Assembly (NCBI GenBank): GCA_033764095.1
Contig: JANRJF010000169.1
Coordinates: 1 to 28,107, forward strand
Source: JBDTMT01 sp033764095
GTDB taxonomy: Bacteria > Desulfobacterota > Binatia > HRBIN30 > CADEER01
Direction: 5' to 3'
DNA: 28,107 bases
The position numbers and the translations under genes were made by a program. Under the pieces are notes generated by a model. It was not told where the DNA came from. It ran no database searches and was given only the letters and a program-made list of their open reading frames with translations. Of the stretch, positions 1-6,778 are shown piece after piece (position 1 is the first letter of the stretch; each line of letters begins with the position of its first letter).

Positions 1-1
1 G

Positions 2-397
2 CCCGACGCCGCCGCCGGCAATGGAACCGGCAGCGGCGCGGGGAGCGGATCCGGCAGCGGGCCGGGCACCGGCAGCGGCAGCGGCGGCGGAACCGGTTCC
101 GGCGCCGGGCGCGACATCGGCGCCGGCGGCGGCCCCGACCTGCGCGCCTTCTGCGTCGACTGCCCGGAGCCGCGCTATCCGCGCCAGGCGGTGCTGCGCG
201 GATGGCAGGGCAAGGTGTGGATCGAGTTGGCGCTCAATCCCGACGGCGAGGTGGCGAGCGCCGCGGTGGCGCGCTCGTCCGGCTTCCCATTGCTCGACGA
301 CGCGGCGGTGCAGGTCGCGCGGCAGAGTCGTTTCCGCATCGCCGACCGGCGCAGCGGCCTGCTCGCCTATACGTTTCGGCTGACCGCCTCGCGCTGA
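2..397 (+). CDS. TonB C-terminal domain protein (5' end outside window)
   Basis: The frame is open from the left edge and ends at TGA 395-397, giving the last 131 residues. The first 45 or so are a low-complexity Gly/Ser/Thr linker, followed by a short Cys-containing stretch and a typical TonB C-terminal domain: YPRQA, G-x-Q-G-K-V, a DGEV turn, SSGFPLLDDAA and a closing beta strand. TonB proteins couple the inner-membrane proton gradient to outer-membrane receptors, and their periplasmic linker is usually Pro/Lys-rich. Here the visible linker is almost only Gly, Ser and Thr, which is closer to TonB-like envelope proteins of unknown partner. The N-terminal membrane anchor cannot be seen. No ExbB/ExbD gene follows, so a role in energised uptake is only inferred. 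Confidence 0.8.
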   Translation, partial: PDAAAGNGTGSGAGSGSGSGPGTGSGSGGGTGSGAGRDIGAGGGPDLRAFCVDCPEPRYPRQAVLRGWQGKVWIELALNPDGEVASAAVARSSGFPLLDDAAVQVARQSRFRIADRRSGLLAYTFRLTASR

Positions 398-510
398 CCC
401 GTGGCCCGAGGGCGGCGGCGTCGCTAGCTGCAGCCGCAGCGCAAAGCGCTGGTCGCATTCTGACATCGCAGTCGCCAGCAGGCGGTCGGAGCTGGTATCC
501 CAATCTGACG

Positions 511-2823
511 ATGCAGAAGCGATCGGCGGAAGGAGCCGCGGCGGCGGGGAACGGGCCGGCCGGCGACGGCGGCCAGCAGCAGCGGCTGGAGACGCTGCTG
601 GCGCGTGCCCCGGGCCTGCTGTGGTCCACCGACGCCGAGCTGCGTTGCGAGGTGGTGGGCGGCAGTGCGGCGACGCAGGTCGTGATCGCGGTCGGCGACG
701 CGGTGGCCGACACGCCGCTCGCCGGCATCGAGGGTGCCGGCACGGCGGCGCACCGGCACGCCCTGGCCGGCGAGTCGGTACGCTACGAGATCCACGCCGG
801 CGAGGCCGTCTTCAGCGGCCTGGTCGAGCCGTGGCGCGCCCCTGACGGCCGCATCGTCGGCGTGATGGGCAGCGCAGAGGACGTCACCCTGCAACGGCGC
901 GCCGCCTCGGTCCTGGCGACCCAGCAGAGCGTCTTCGAAACCATGCTCGACCAGTCGCTGGTCGGCATCGGCATCTGCGCCGCCGACGGCCGCTTCCTGT
1001 TCGTCAACGCCACGCTGCGCCGCGTCGCCGAGGAGGATCCCACCGACCAGGCGATGCCCGCCGCGCAGCGCGTCTGGGGACGCTGGTGCGCCGACGGCGC
1101 CTTGCTGCCGGTGGACGACTGGCCGCTGGCGCGCGCGCTGCGCGGCGAGCTGATCGAGGCGCGCGAGATGTACCGCGATCGACCGGACGGCGGCCGCGAC
1201 TACCTGCTGGTCAGCGGCGCTCCGGTCCGCGCCGCCGACGGCACTCTGCTCGGCGCCGTCGTCACCACCGCCGACATCACCCGCCGCAAGCAGATGGAGG
1301 AGGAGACGCGGGCGTTGAACGAGGCGTTGGAGCAGCGCGTCCGCGACCGCACGCGCGAGCTGCAACGCGCCCAGCAGACGCTGATCGACTTCCTCGACCA
1401 CTCCACCGCGGTGATCTACCTGAAGGACCGCGACAGCCGGTACCTGCGCGTCAACCGCCACTACGAGCGCCTGTTCGGCGTCACCAACGACGCCGTGGTC
1501 GGCCAGCGCGCCGACGACATGTTCCCGCCCGAGGTGGCCGACGCCCTGCGCCACAACGACCAGCAGGTCCTGGCCCACGGCCGCTCGCTGCACATCGAGG
1601 AGGTCGTGCCGACCGCCGGCGAGCCGCGCACCTATCTGTCGGTCAAGTTCCCGCTGCGCGACCCGCGCGGCGACGTGTACGGCGTCTGCGGCATCTCCAC
1701 CGACATCACCGAGCTCAAGCGCGCCGAAGCCGAGCTGCGCCGCTCGCAGGCGACGCTCACCGCGGTGATCGACAGCTCGCCCGACCCGATCTGGGCGGTC
1801 GACGCCAGCATCAACCTGCTCGCCTTCAACGCCGCCGCGGCGCGCTTCATCGAGGACGTCATCGGGCTCACCCCGTCGCGCGAGGCGCGCCTCAAGCCCG
1901 CGGTCCCGCCCGACATCCTCACCCGCTGGCTCGTCTTCCTGCAGCGCGTCCTGAACGGCGAGCGCTTCACCGTCGAGGAGTCGATCACCGTCCGCGGCGT
2001 GCCACGCCGCCTGCTGGTGTCGCTGACCCCGATGCTGGAGGACGGCCGCGTCACCGGCGCCGCCGCCTTCACCAAGGACATCACCGAGCTGATGCGCGCC
2101 GAGGAACAGGCGCGCCAGCACCAGGCCGAGCTGGCGCACGTGCTGCGCCTGCACACCATGGGCGAGATGGCGGCCAGCCTGGCGCACGAGGTGAACCAGC
2201 CGCTCGGCGCGATCGCCAATTTCGCCCAGGGCGTGCGCCGCCGGCTCGACGCCGGCGGTATCGAGCCCGCCGAATTGCACCGCAGCGTCGAGGCGATCGC
2301 GCGCGAGGCGCTGCGCGCCGGCGAGATCACCCGCCGCGTCCGCCACCTGCTGCGCAAGGAGGACGCACCACGCCTACCGGTGGACCTGAACGAGATCGTC
2401 GGCTGCGCGCTGCGCGTCGCCGAGCCGACCGCACGCCAGCGCCGCGTCGCCCTGCAGACCCAGGTGGCCGCGCTTCCCGCCGTGCTTGCCGACGCCATCC
2501 AGATCGAGCAGGTCCTCTGCAACCTGATCCTCAACGGCATCGAGGCGATCCCGGCCGCCGACCAGACCCGCCGCGTCGAGATCGAGACGCGCGCCACCGG
2601 CAGCGGCGTCGAGGTGGTGGTGCGCGACAGCGGCATCGGCATCGACGCGCAGCGCGCCACCGACATCTTCCAGCCGTTCCTCACCACCAAGCCCGGCGGG
2701 CTCGGCATGGGCCTCGCCATCAGCCGCTCGATCATCGAGGCGCACGGCGGCCGCCTGTGGGCGACCTCGGCTCCCGGCGGCGGCGCGGCGCTGCACTTCA
2801 CCCTGCCGGCCGCGTCGGACTGA
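511..2823 (+). CDS. Multi-PAS sensor histidine kinase, soluble, FixL-like kinase core
   Basis: A 770-residue two-component sensor kinase. The frame stays open upstream to 202, but that part overlaps the TonB-like gene; ATG 511 is chosen because domain sequence begins soon after it, although it has no clear ribosome binding site. About four PAS-like domains can be seen (roughly residues 25-130, 140-265, 295-410, 420-530), each closing with a D-I-T or D-V-T plus R/K-rich exit. A coiled coil (E-x-R-x-R-D-R-T-R-E-L) lies near 270-290. The H-box SLAHEVNQPLGAI puts the phospho-acceptor at His559, the HEVNQPL form found in FixL-type kinases. N-box (NLILNGIEAI), DSGIGI and GLGMGLAI complete the ATPase domain. 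There is no membrane segment or receiver domain, so it probably senses a cytoplasmic ligand. No response regulator adjoins it, so its partner is unknown. Confidence 0.9.
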   Translation: MQKRSAEGAAAAGNGPAGDGGQQQRLETLLARAPGLLWSTDAELRCEVVGGSAATQVVIAVGDAVADTPLAGIEGAGTAAHRHALAGESVRYEIHAGEAVFSGLVEPWRAPDGRIVGVMGSAEDVTLQRRAASVLATQQSVFETMLDQSLVGIGICAADGRFLFVNATLRRVAEEDPTDQAMPAAQRVWGRWCADGALLPVDDWPLARALRGELIEAREMYRDRPDGGRDYLLVSGAPVRAADGTLLGAVVTTADITRRKQMEEETRALNEALEQRVRDRTRELQRAQQTLIDFLDHSTAVIYLKDRDSRYLRVNRHYERLFGVTNDAVVGQRADDMFPPEVADALRHNDQQVLAHGRSLHIEEVVPTAGEPRTYLSVKFPLRDPRGDVYGVCGISTDITELKRAEAELRRSQATLTAVIDSSPDPIWAVDASINLLAFNAAAARFIEDVIGLTPSREARLKPAVPPDILTRWLVFLQRVLNGERFTVEESITVRGVPRRLLVSLTPMLEDGRVTGAAAFTKDITELMRAEEQARQHQAELAHVLRLHTMGEMAASLAHEVNQPLGAIANFAQGVRRRLDAGGIEPAELHRSVEAIAREALRAGEITRRVRHLLRKEDAPRLPVDLNEIVGCALRVAEPTARQRRVALQTQVAALPAVLADAIQIEQVLCNLILNGIEAIPAADQTRRVEIETRATGSGVEVVVRDSGIGIDAQRATDIFQPFLTTKPGGLGMGLAISRSIIEAHGGRLWATSAPGGGAALHFTLPAASD

Positions 2824-3080
2824 CCGGCCGCAGGGCACACGCGGCCCCCGCCAAGGCGCTCGGCGCGCCAGTCGCCAGCGCTCCAAGCCGGTAGCGCGGC
2901 CCGCCGTGGCCGCCGCCGCACCGTCCAAGCGGGCACGGAGGCCCGCGCCACTCAGCGACGCCGCCGCCAGCGCGCCGGGCGAGCGCCACTCACCATCTTC
3001 CACGCCGGCCGCACTTCGCGCTTCCCTCACAATGCGAAACGTGACAACGAACGAGCGTTCGCTTTTCTTGGAGGCGCGCC
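2824..3080. other. Intergenic region upstream of the methyltransferase cassette
   Basis: There is no credible gene in these 257 bases. Just after the kinase stop, GGCCGC (2826-2831) and GCGGCC (2841-2846) could form a six-pair stem, but without a T-run it is a weak terminator candidate. The last 80 bases are less GC-rich and hold the palindrome at 3048-3061 and a good ribosome binding site GGAGG (3070-3074), six bases before ATG 3081. Confidence 0.5.
3048..3061. promoter_or_regulatory. Candidate operator palindrome before methyltransferase-TetR cassette
   Basis: CGAACG-AG-CGTTCG is a perfect 6-bp dyad with a 2-bp centre, 20 bp upstream of the methyltransferase start. TetR-family proteins usually bind short palindromes in front of their own operon, and a TetR gene is second in this one. 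Binding is inferred from position and symmetry only. Confidence 0.4.
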
Positions 3081-3959
3081 ATGCATGACGATTCCGCCAG
3101 CCGCACCGCCGAGTACATGGCGCTGTTCCGCGCCCTGGAGTCGTGTCGCCGGCCAGCCGCGGCCCGCCTGTTCACCGATCCCTATGCCGCGCGGCTGCTG
3201 GGCTGGCCGCTGTCGGCCGCGGCGCACCTGGCGGCATTGCCGCTACTCGGCGGCGCGGTCGTACGGCTGGTGGACCGCCGCGCCCCCGGCGCGCGCAGCT
3301 CGGCGGTGGCGCGGACGCGGCTGATCGACGACGCCGTGCAGGCGGCGCTGCGCGACGGCATCCGCCAGTTGGTGGTGCTCGGCGCTGGATTCGACTGCCG
3401 CGCCCACCGGCTGCCGCTCGGCGGCGCGCGCGTCTTCGAGATCGACCACCCGGCGACGCTCGCCGCCAAGCGCGCTCGGCTGGCGGCGCTGGGCGCCGGT
3501 GGTGCGGTCACCTATGTCGCCGCCGACTTCAATCGCTCGACCATCGCCGAGGTGCTGTCCGCGGCGGGCATCGACCGCCAGGTGCCGGCCGTCTTTCTCT
3601 GGGAAGGCGTCACCAACTACCTGAGCGCCGCCGCGGTCGATGCGACGCTACGCGCCATCGCCGCCATGGCGCCCGGCTCACGGCTGCTGTTCACCTACGT
3701 CGATCGCGCCGCGCTCGACGGCAGCGACTATGCCGACGCCGCCGACCGCCGCTCGATGGTCGCCGCCTGGGGCGAGCCGTGGACCTTCGGGCTCGAGCCG
3801 GCCGAGGTGAAGGACTATCTCGCGGCGCGCGGGCTGCGGCTGCTCGACGACCAGGGGGCCTGCGAGTACCGGGCACGCTATTGGGGTGCTGCCGGACCGC
3901 ATCAGGACGGCTACGCGTTCTACCACGTCGCGCAGGCGGCGGTGGGCGACACGGACTGA
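3081..3959 (+). CDS. Class I SAM-dependent methyltransferase, leucine carboxyl methyltransferase (LCM/PPM) family
   Basis: A 292-residue protein starting at ATG 3081 behind GGAGG. Family marks are the N-terminal RTAEYMALFRALES followed by RLFTDPYAARLL, the SAM-binding motif VVLGAGFDCRAHRL, the acidic EIDHP that binds the ribose, and LWEGVTNYL. This fits the bacterial LCM-like group of putative O-methyltransferases, whose small-molecule substrates are mostly unknown. The TetR gene begins 11 bases downstream, and the reductase gene overlaps TetR, so the three are probably one transcript under the palindrome at 3048-3061. The family call is solid; the substrate is not known. Confidence 0.88.
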   Translation: MHDDSASRTAEYMALFRALESCRRPAAARLFTDPYAARLLGWPLSAAAHLAALPLLGGAVVRLVDRRAPGARSSAVARTRLIDDAVQAALRDGIRQLVVLGAGFDCRAHRLPLGGARVFEIDHPATLAAKRARLAALGAGGAVTYVAADFNRSTIAEVLSAAGIDRQVPAVFLWEGVTNYLSAAAVDATLRAIAAMAPGSRLLFTYVDRAALDGSDYADAADRRSMVAAWGEPWTFGLEPAEVKDYLAARGLRLLDDQGACEYRARYWGAAGPHQDGYAFYHVAQAAVGDTD

Positions 3960-3970
3960 TACAGGGCTGC

Positions 3971-4615
3971 ATGCCCAAGGTTTCGGAAGCGCACCGCGAC
4001 GCCCGCCGCCAGCAGATCCTCGACGCCGCCGGCGCCTGCTTCGCGCGCGAGGGGTTTCACCGCACCACGATGGACGACATCGTGCGCGCCGCGCGGCTCA
4101 GCCCCGGCGCGATCTACCGTTACTTTCCCAGCAAGGCGGCGATCATCGACGCGATTGCCGCGGAGCGGCATGCCCGCGAGGCGGCGCTGATCGCCGCGGC
4201 AGCGGCGGACGCCGGCGACGACACCGCTGCGGCGTTGCACGCCATTGCCCGCGCCTTCCTCGCCCCACTCGCCGACGCGGCGGAACGCCAGCGGCGGCGC
4301 GTCGGCGTGCAGTTGTGGGCGGAAGCGCTGCGCGATCCGCGCCTGTGCGCGGTGGCACGCGCCGGCATCGCGCGGCCGCGCCGTCTGCTCGCCGCGGTCC
4401 TGCGCGACGGGCAGCGGCGCGGCTCGGTGCCGGCGGGGCTCGACGCCGACGCCGCGGCGCGCGCCATGATCGCCCTCTTCCAGGGCTTCATCCTGCAGCA
4501 GGCCTGGGAGCCGCGCGTGGCGGTCGGCCCCTACCTGGCGACGATCGAGGCGACCATCGCCGCCATTGCCCCGCCCGCCACCGCCCGGCAGAGGGAGCGG
4601 CGAGGAGCGAAGTGA
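3971..4615 (+). CDS. TetR/AcrR-family transcriptional regulator
   Basis: A 214-residue repressor-type protein. The N-terminal helix-turn-helix spans about residues 12-58, with RRQQILDAAGACFAREGF, TTMDDIV and the recognition region LSPGAIYRYFPSKAAI, all typical of TetR. The rest is an Ala-rich helical ligand-binding and dimerisation domain that resembles the BetI/AcrR type. It begins 11 bases after the methyltransferase stop, with only a weak ribosome binding site, so translation may depend on the upstream gene. Its TGA shares one base with the next gene's ATG (TGATG). It probably controls its own operon; the inducer might be a substrate of the methyltransferase or reductase, but this is inferred from position. 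Confidence 0.92.
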   Translation: MPKVSEAHRDARRQQILDAAGACFAREGFHRTTMDDIVRAARLSPGAIYRYFPSKAAIIDAIAAERHAREAALIAAAAADAGDDTAAALHAIARAFLAPLADAAERQRRRVGVQLWAEALRDPRLCAVARAGIARPRRLLAAVLRDGQRRGSVPAGLDADAAARAMIALFQGFILQQAWEPRVAVGPYLATIEATIAAIAPPATARQRERRGAK

Positions 4616-5502
4616 TGGGCGACAGCGCGAAGATTCGACTCGGCTGGATCGGCACCGGCATCATGGGGGCGCCGATGTGCGGCCACCTGCTCGAGCGTGG
4701 CCACGCGCTCAGCGTGTACACCCGCACCGCGGCGCGCGCCGACGCGCTGATCGCCCGCGGCGCGACGCGCGCCGCGACGCCGCGCGCGGTGGCGGAAGCC
4801 AGCGACGTGATCTTCACCATGGTCGGCTACCCGGCCGACGTCCGCGAGGTGGTGCTCGGCGCCGACGGCACCCTGGCCGGCGCCCGGCCGGGCAGCGTGC
4901 TGGTGGACATGTCGACCAGCGAGCCGTCGCTGGCGCGCGAGATCGACGCCGCGGCGCGCGCGGTCGGCGTGGCCAGCCTCGATGCACCGGTGTCGGGCGG
5001 CGACATCGGTGCGCGCGAGGCGCGCTTGTCGATCATGGTCGGCGGCGAGCCGCAGGTGTTCGACCGCGTCCTGCCGCTGTTCGAGTGTCTCGGAAAGACC
5101 ATCGTGCTGCAGGGACCGGCCGGCGCCGGGCAGCACACCAAGATGGTCAACCAGATCGCCATCGCCTCGAACATGGTCGGCGTCTGCGAGGCGCTGCTCT
5201 ACGCGCGTCGCGCCGGCCTCGATCCCGCCACCGTGCTGCGCTCGATCGGCGGCGGCGCGGCGGCGTCCTTCTCGCTGCAGACCTACGCGCCGCGTATCCT
5301 GGCCGGCGACCTGGCGCCGGGCTTCCTGGTCGAGCACTTCGTCAAGGATCTCGGTATCGCCCTCGACGAAGCGCGCCGCCTGCACCTCGCCCTCCCCGGC
5401 CTGGCGCTCGCCAACCAGCTCTACGTCGCACTGATGGCGCAGGGCCACGCCCGCCTCGGCACCCAGGCGCTGATCGTCGCGTTGGATCATCTCAACTCGT
5501 AG
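4615..5502 (+). CDS. NAD(P)-dependent 3-hydroxyisobutyrate dehydrogenase-like reductase
   Basis: A 295-residue beta-hydroxyacid dehydrogenase. The Rossmann motif G-W-I-G-T-G-I-M-G-A-P-M lies at residues 10-21, the substrate loop DAPVSGGDIGA follows, and the catalytic lysine is in GAGQHTKMVNQ (Lys176). The later VKDLGIALDEA is typical of the family, which includes 3-hydroxyisobutyrate dehydrogenase, tartronate semialdehyde reductase and glyoxylate/succinic semialdehyde reductases. Motifs alone do not choose among these. ATG 4615 overlaps the TetR stop and is preceded by GAGGAG (4602-4607) at good spacing. The TAG stop sits inside the first arm of the inverted repeat at 5500-5578, which may also end the transcript. 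Confidence 0.88.
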   Translation: MGDSAKIRLGWIGTGIMGAPMCGHLLERGHALSVYTRTAARADALIARGATRAATPRAVAEASDVIFTMVGYPADVREVVLGADGTLAGARPGSVLVDMSTSEPSLAREIDAAARAVGVASLDAPVSGGDIGAREARLSIMVGGEPQVFDRVLPLFECLGKTIVLQGPAGAGQHTKMVNQIAIASNMVGVCEALLYARRAGLDPATVLRSIGGGAAASFSLQTYAPRILAGDLAPGFLVEHFVKDLGIALDEARRLHLALPGLALANQLYVALMAQGHARLGTQALIVALDHLNS

Positions 5503-5578
5503 GGGCGCGCCTTGGCGCGCGCCCGTGGTGGTCGTCGGCGTGCCGTCGCAGGCACGGGTGCGCCAAGGCGCGCCCTAC
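5500..5578. repeat. Long GC-rich inverted repeat (hairpin) after the reductase gene
   Basis: The arms 5503-5518 and 5560-5575 are perfect 16-bp reverse complements (GGGCGCGCCTTGGCGC). With one inserted G the match extends outward to TCGTAGGG, taking in the stop codon of the upstream gene. Inner bases 5522-5527 (CCCGTG) and 5553-5558 (CACGGG) also pair, so the whole element can fold as one long hairpin. It could act as a terminator or mRNA-protecting stem, though it has no T-run. It also looks like a dispersed palindromic element. The remaining bases up to 5644 hold no gene. Confidence 0.75.
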
Positions 5579-5644
5579 GACCGTGCCGAATCGATCCGGC
5601 CCAACCGGGTGGACCGTCGCGCGCGCAAGCGCTAACCAGCCCCG

Positions 5645-6637
5645 ATGGCGACCATCAACGACCTCACCACGCCGGCGCTGATCGTCGACGTCGACGCGCT
5701 GGAGCACAACCTCTCGACCATGGCGGCGGCGCACCCGGGAGCGCGGCTGCGGCCGCACGTCAAGGCGCACAAGTGCACCGAGCTGGCGCGCCGGCAGGCG
5801 CGGCACGGGCACAAGACCTTCTGCTGCGCGACGGTGCGCGAGATGGTCGGCATGGCGGCGGCCGGGCTCGGCGACGACCTGCTGCTCGCCAACGAGACCC
5901 TGCAGCCGGAGCGCCTCGCCGGCCTCGATGCGCGCATCACCGTGGCGGTGGATTCGGACGCGACGGTGGATGCCGCGATCGCCGCGGGCGGGGCGGTCAA
6001 AGAGGTGCTGATCGACGTCAACGTCGGCCTGCCGCGCTGCGGCTGCGATCCGAGCGACGCCGGGCGCCTGGCCGATCGCGCCCGCGCCGGCAGGCTCGCC
6101 GTGCGCGGCGTGATGGGCTACGAGGGCCACGCGGTCGGCATGGACGACCGCGCCGTGCGTACGCAGCTCTGCGCGTCGGCCATGGAGCTGCTGCTCGCCG
6201 CGCATCGCGACACCGGCGGCGACATCATCTCCGCCGGCGGCACCGGCACCTACGACATCAACACCTGGGCGAACGAGATCCAGGCCGGCTCCTACGCCCT
6301 GATGGACACCGCCTACGGCAAGCTCGGCATGCCGTTCCGCCAGGCGCTGTGGGTGTGGTCGACGGTGATCTCGGTGGCGCCGGCCTACGCGGTCGCCGAC
6401 TGCGGCCTCAAGTCGCTCGGCATGGACCACGGCAATCCGACCGTCGAGGGCGGCGCCGTGTGGTTCTGCTCCGACGAGCACACCACCTTCGGCCCCGAGC
6501 AGCCGGCGCGGGTCGGCGACCGGGTGCGCGTCGTCCCCGCGCACATCGACCCGACCATCGCCTACCACGAACGCATGCACCTGGTGTCGGGCGAGCGCGT
6601 GCTGGAGACCTGGCCGGTCGACCTGCGCGGCTGGTGA
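5645..6637 (+). CDS. D-threonine aldolase / D-serine dehydratase-family PLP enzyme
   Basis: A 330-residue fold-type III PLP enzyme (alanine racemase-like N-terminal barrel plus beta domain). It opens with TPALIVDVDALEHNL. RPHVKAHK carries the Schiff-base lysine, Lys40. SAGGTGTYD is the phosphate-binding region. Near the C-terminus, HID gives His300 and Asp302; in D-threonine aldolases a His/Asp pair binds the divalent metal, while eukaryotic D-serine dehydratases use His/Cys. This favours a D-threonine-aldolase-like activity, cleaving D-beta-hydroxy amino acids to glycine and an aldehyde, but related 3-hydroxy-D-aspartate aldolases share the features. ATG 5645 has no strong ribosome binding site. 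It stands alone between two inverted repeats, with a CstA-type transporter next downstream. Confidence 0.82.
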   Translation: MATINDLTTPALIVDVDALEHNLSTMAAAHPGARLRPHVKAHKCTELARRQARHGHKTFCCATVREMVGMAAAGLGDDLLLANETLQPERLAGLDARITVAVDSDATVDAAIAAGGAVKEVLIDVNVGLPRCGCDPSDAGRLADRARAGRLAVRGVMGYEGHAVGMDDRAVRTQLCASAMELLLAAHRDTGGDIISAGGTGTYDINTWANEIQAGSYALMDTAYGKLGMPFRQALWVWSTVISVAPAYAVADCGLKSLGMDHGNPTVEGGAVWFCSDEHTTFGPEQPARVGDRVRVVPAHIDPTIAYHERMHLVSGERVLETWPVDLRGW

Positions 6638-6643
6638 GCCGGA

Positions 6644-6728
6644 TTCAACGCAGAGACGCGGAGACGCCGAGGGCGCAGAGTTGAGACTCCGCTATGCGCG
6701 CTCGGCGTCTCCGCGTCTCCGCGTTGAA
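6644..6728. repeat. Inverted repeat built from octamers (ACGCNGAG)
   Basis: The arms 6644-6671 and 6701-6728 are 28 bp each and are reverse complements except for one base. Each arm is a run of octamers: ACGCAGAG, ACGCGGAG, ACGCCGAG, with a further degenerate GGCGCAGAG next to the first arm. A 29-base loop separates them. The element starts six bases after the stop of the PLP-enzyme gene and ends 50 bases before the CstA start, so it lies in the leader or promoter of that gene. It has the look of a dispersed intergenic repeat; any role as a terminator is speculative. Confidence 0.85.
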
Positions 6729-6778
6729 GATTTTGTTCGTCGCCTGCGCTAGAACCCGGCGCGCATGAGGAGGGGATG

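Noticed and set aside
424..2346. Long minus-strand frame opposite the multi-PAS kinase
   Set aside because: It mirrors the codon structure of a clear kinase gene, has no domain motifs and reflects high GC content.
1086..2894. 602-codon plus-strand frame inside the multi-PAS kinase
   Set aside because: Arg/Ala-rich shifted reading of the kinase gene.
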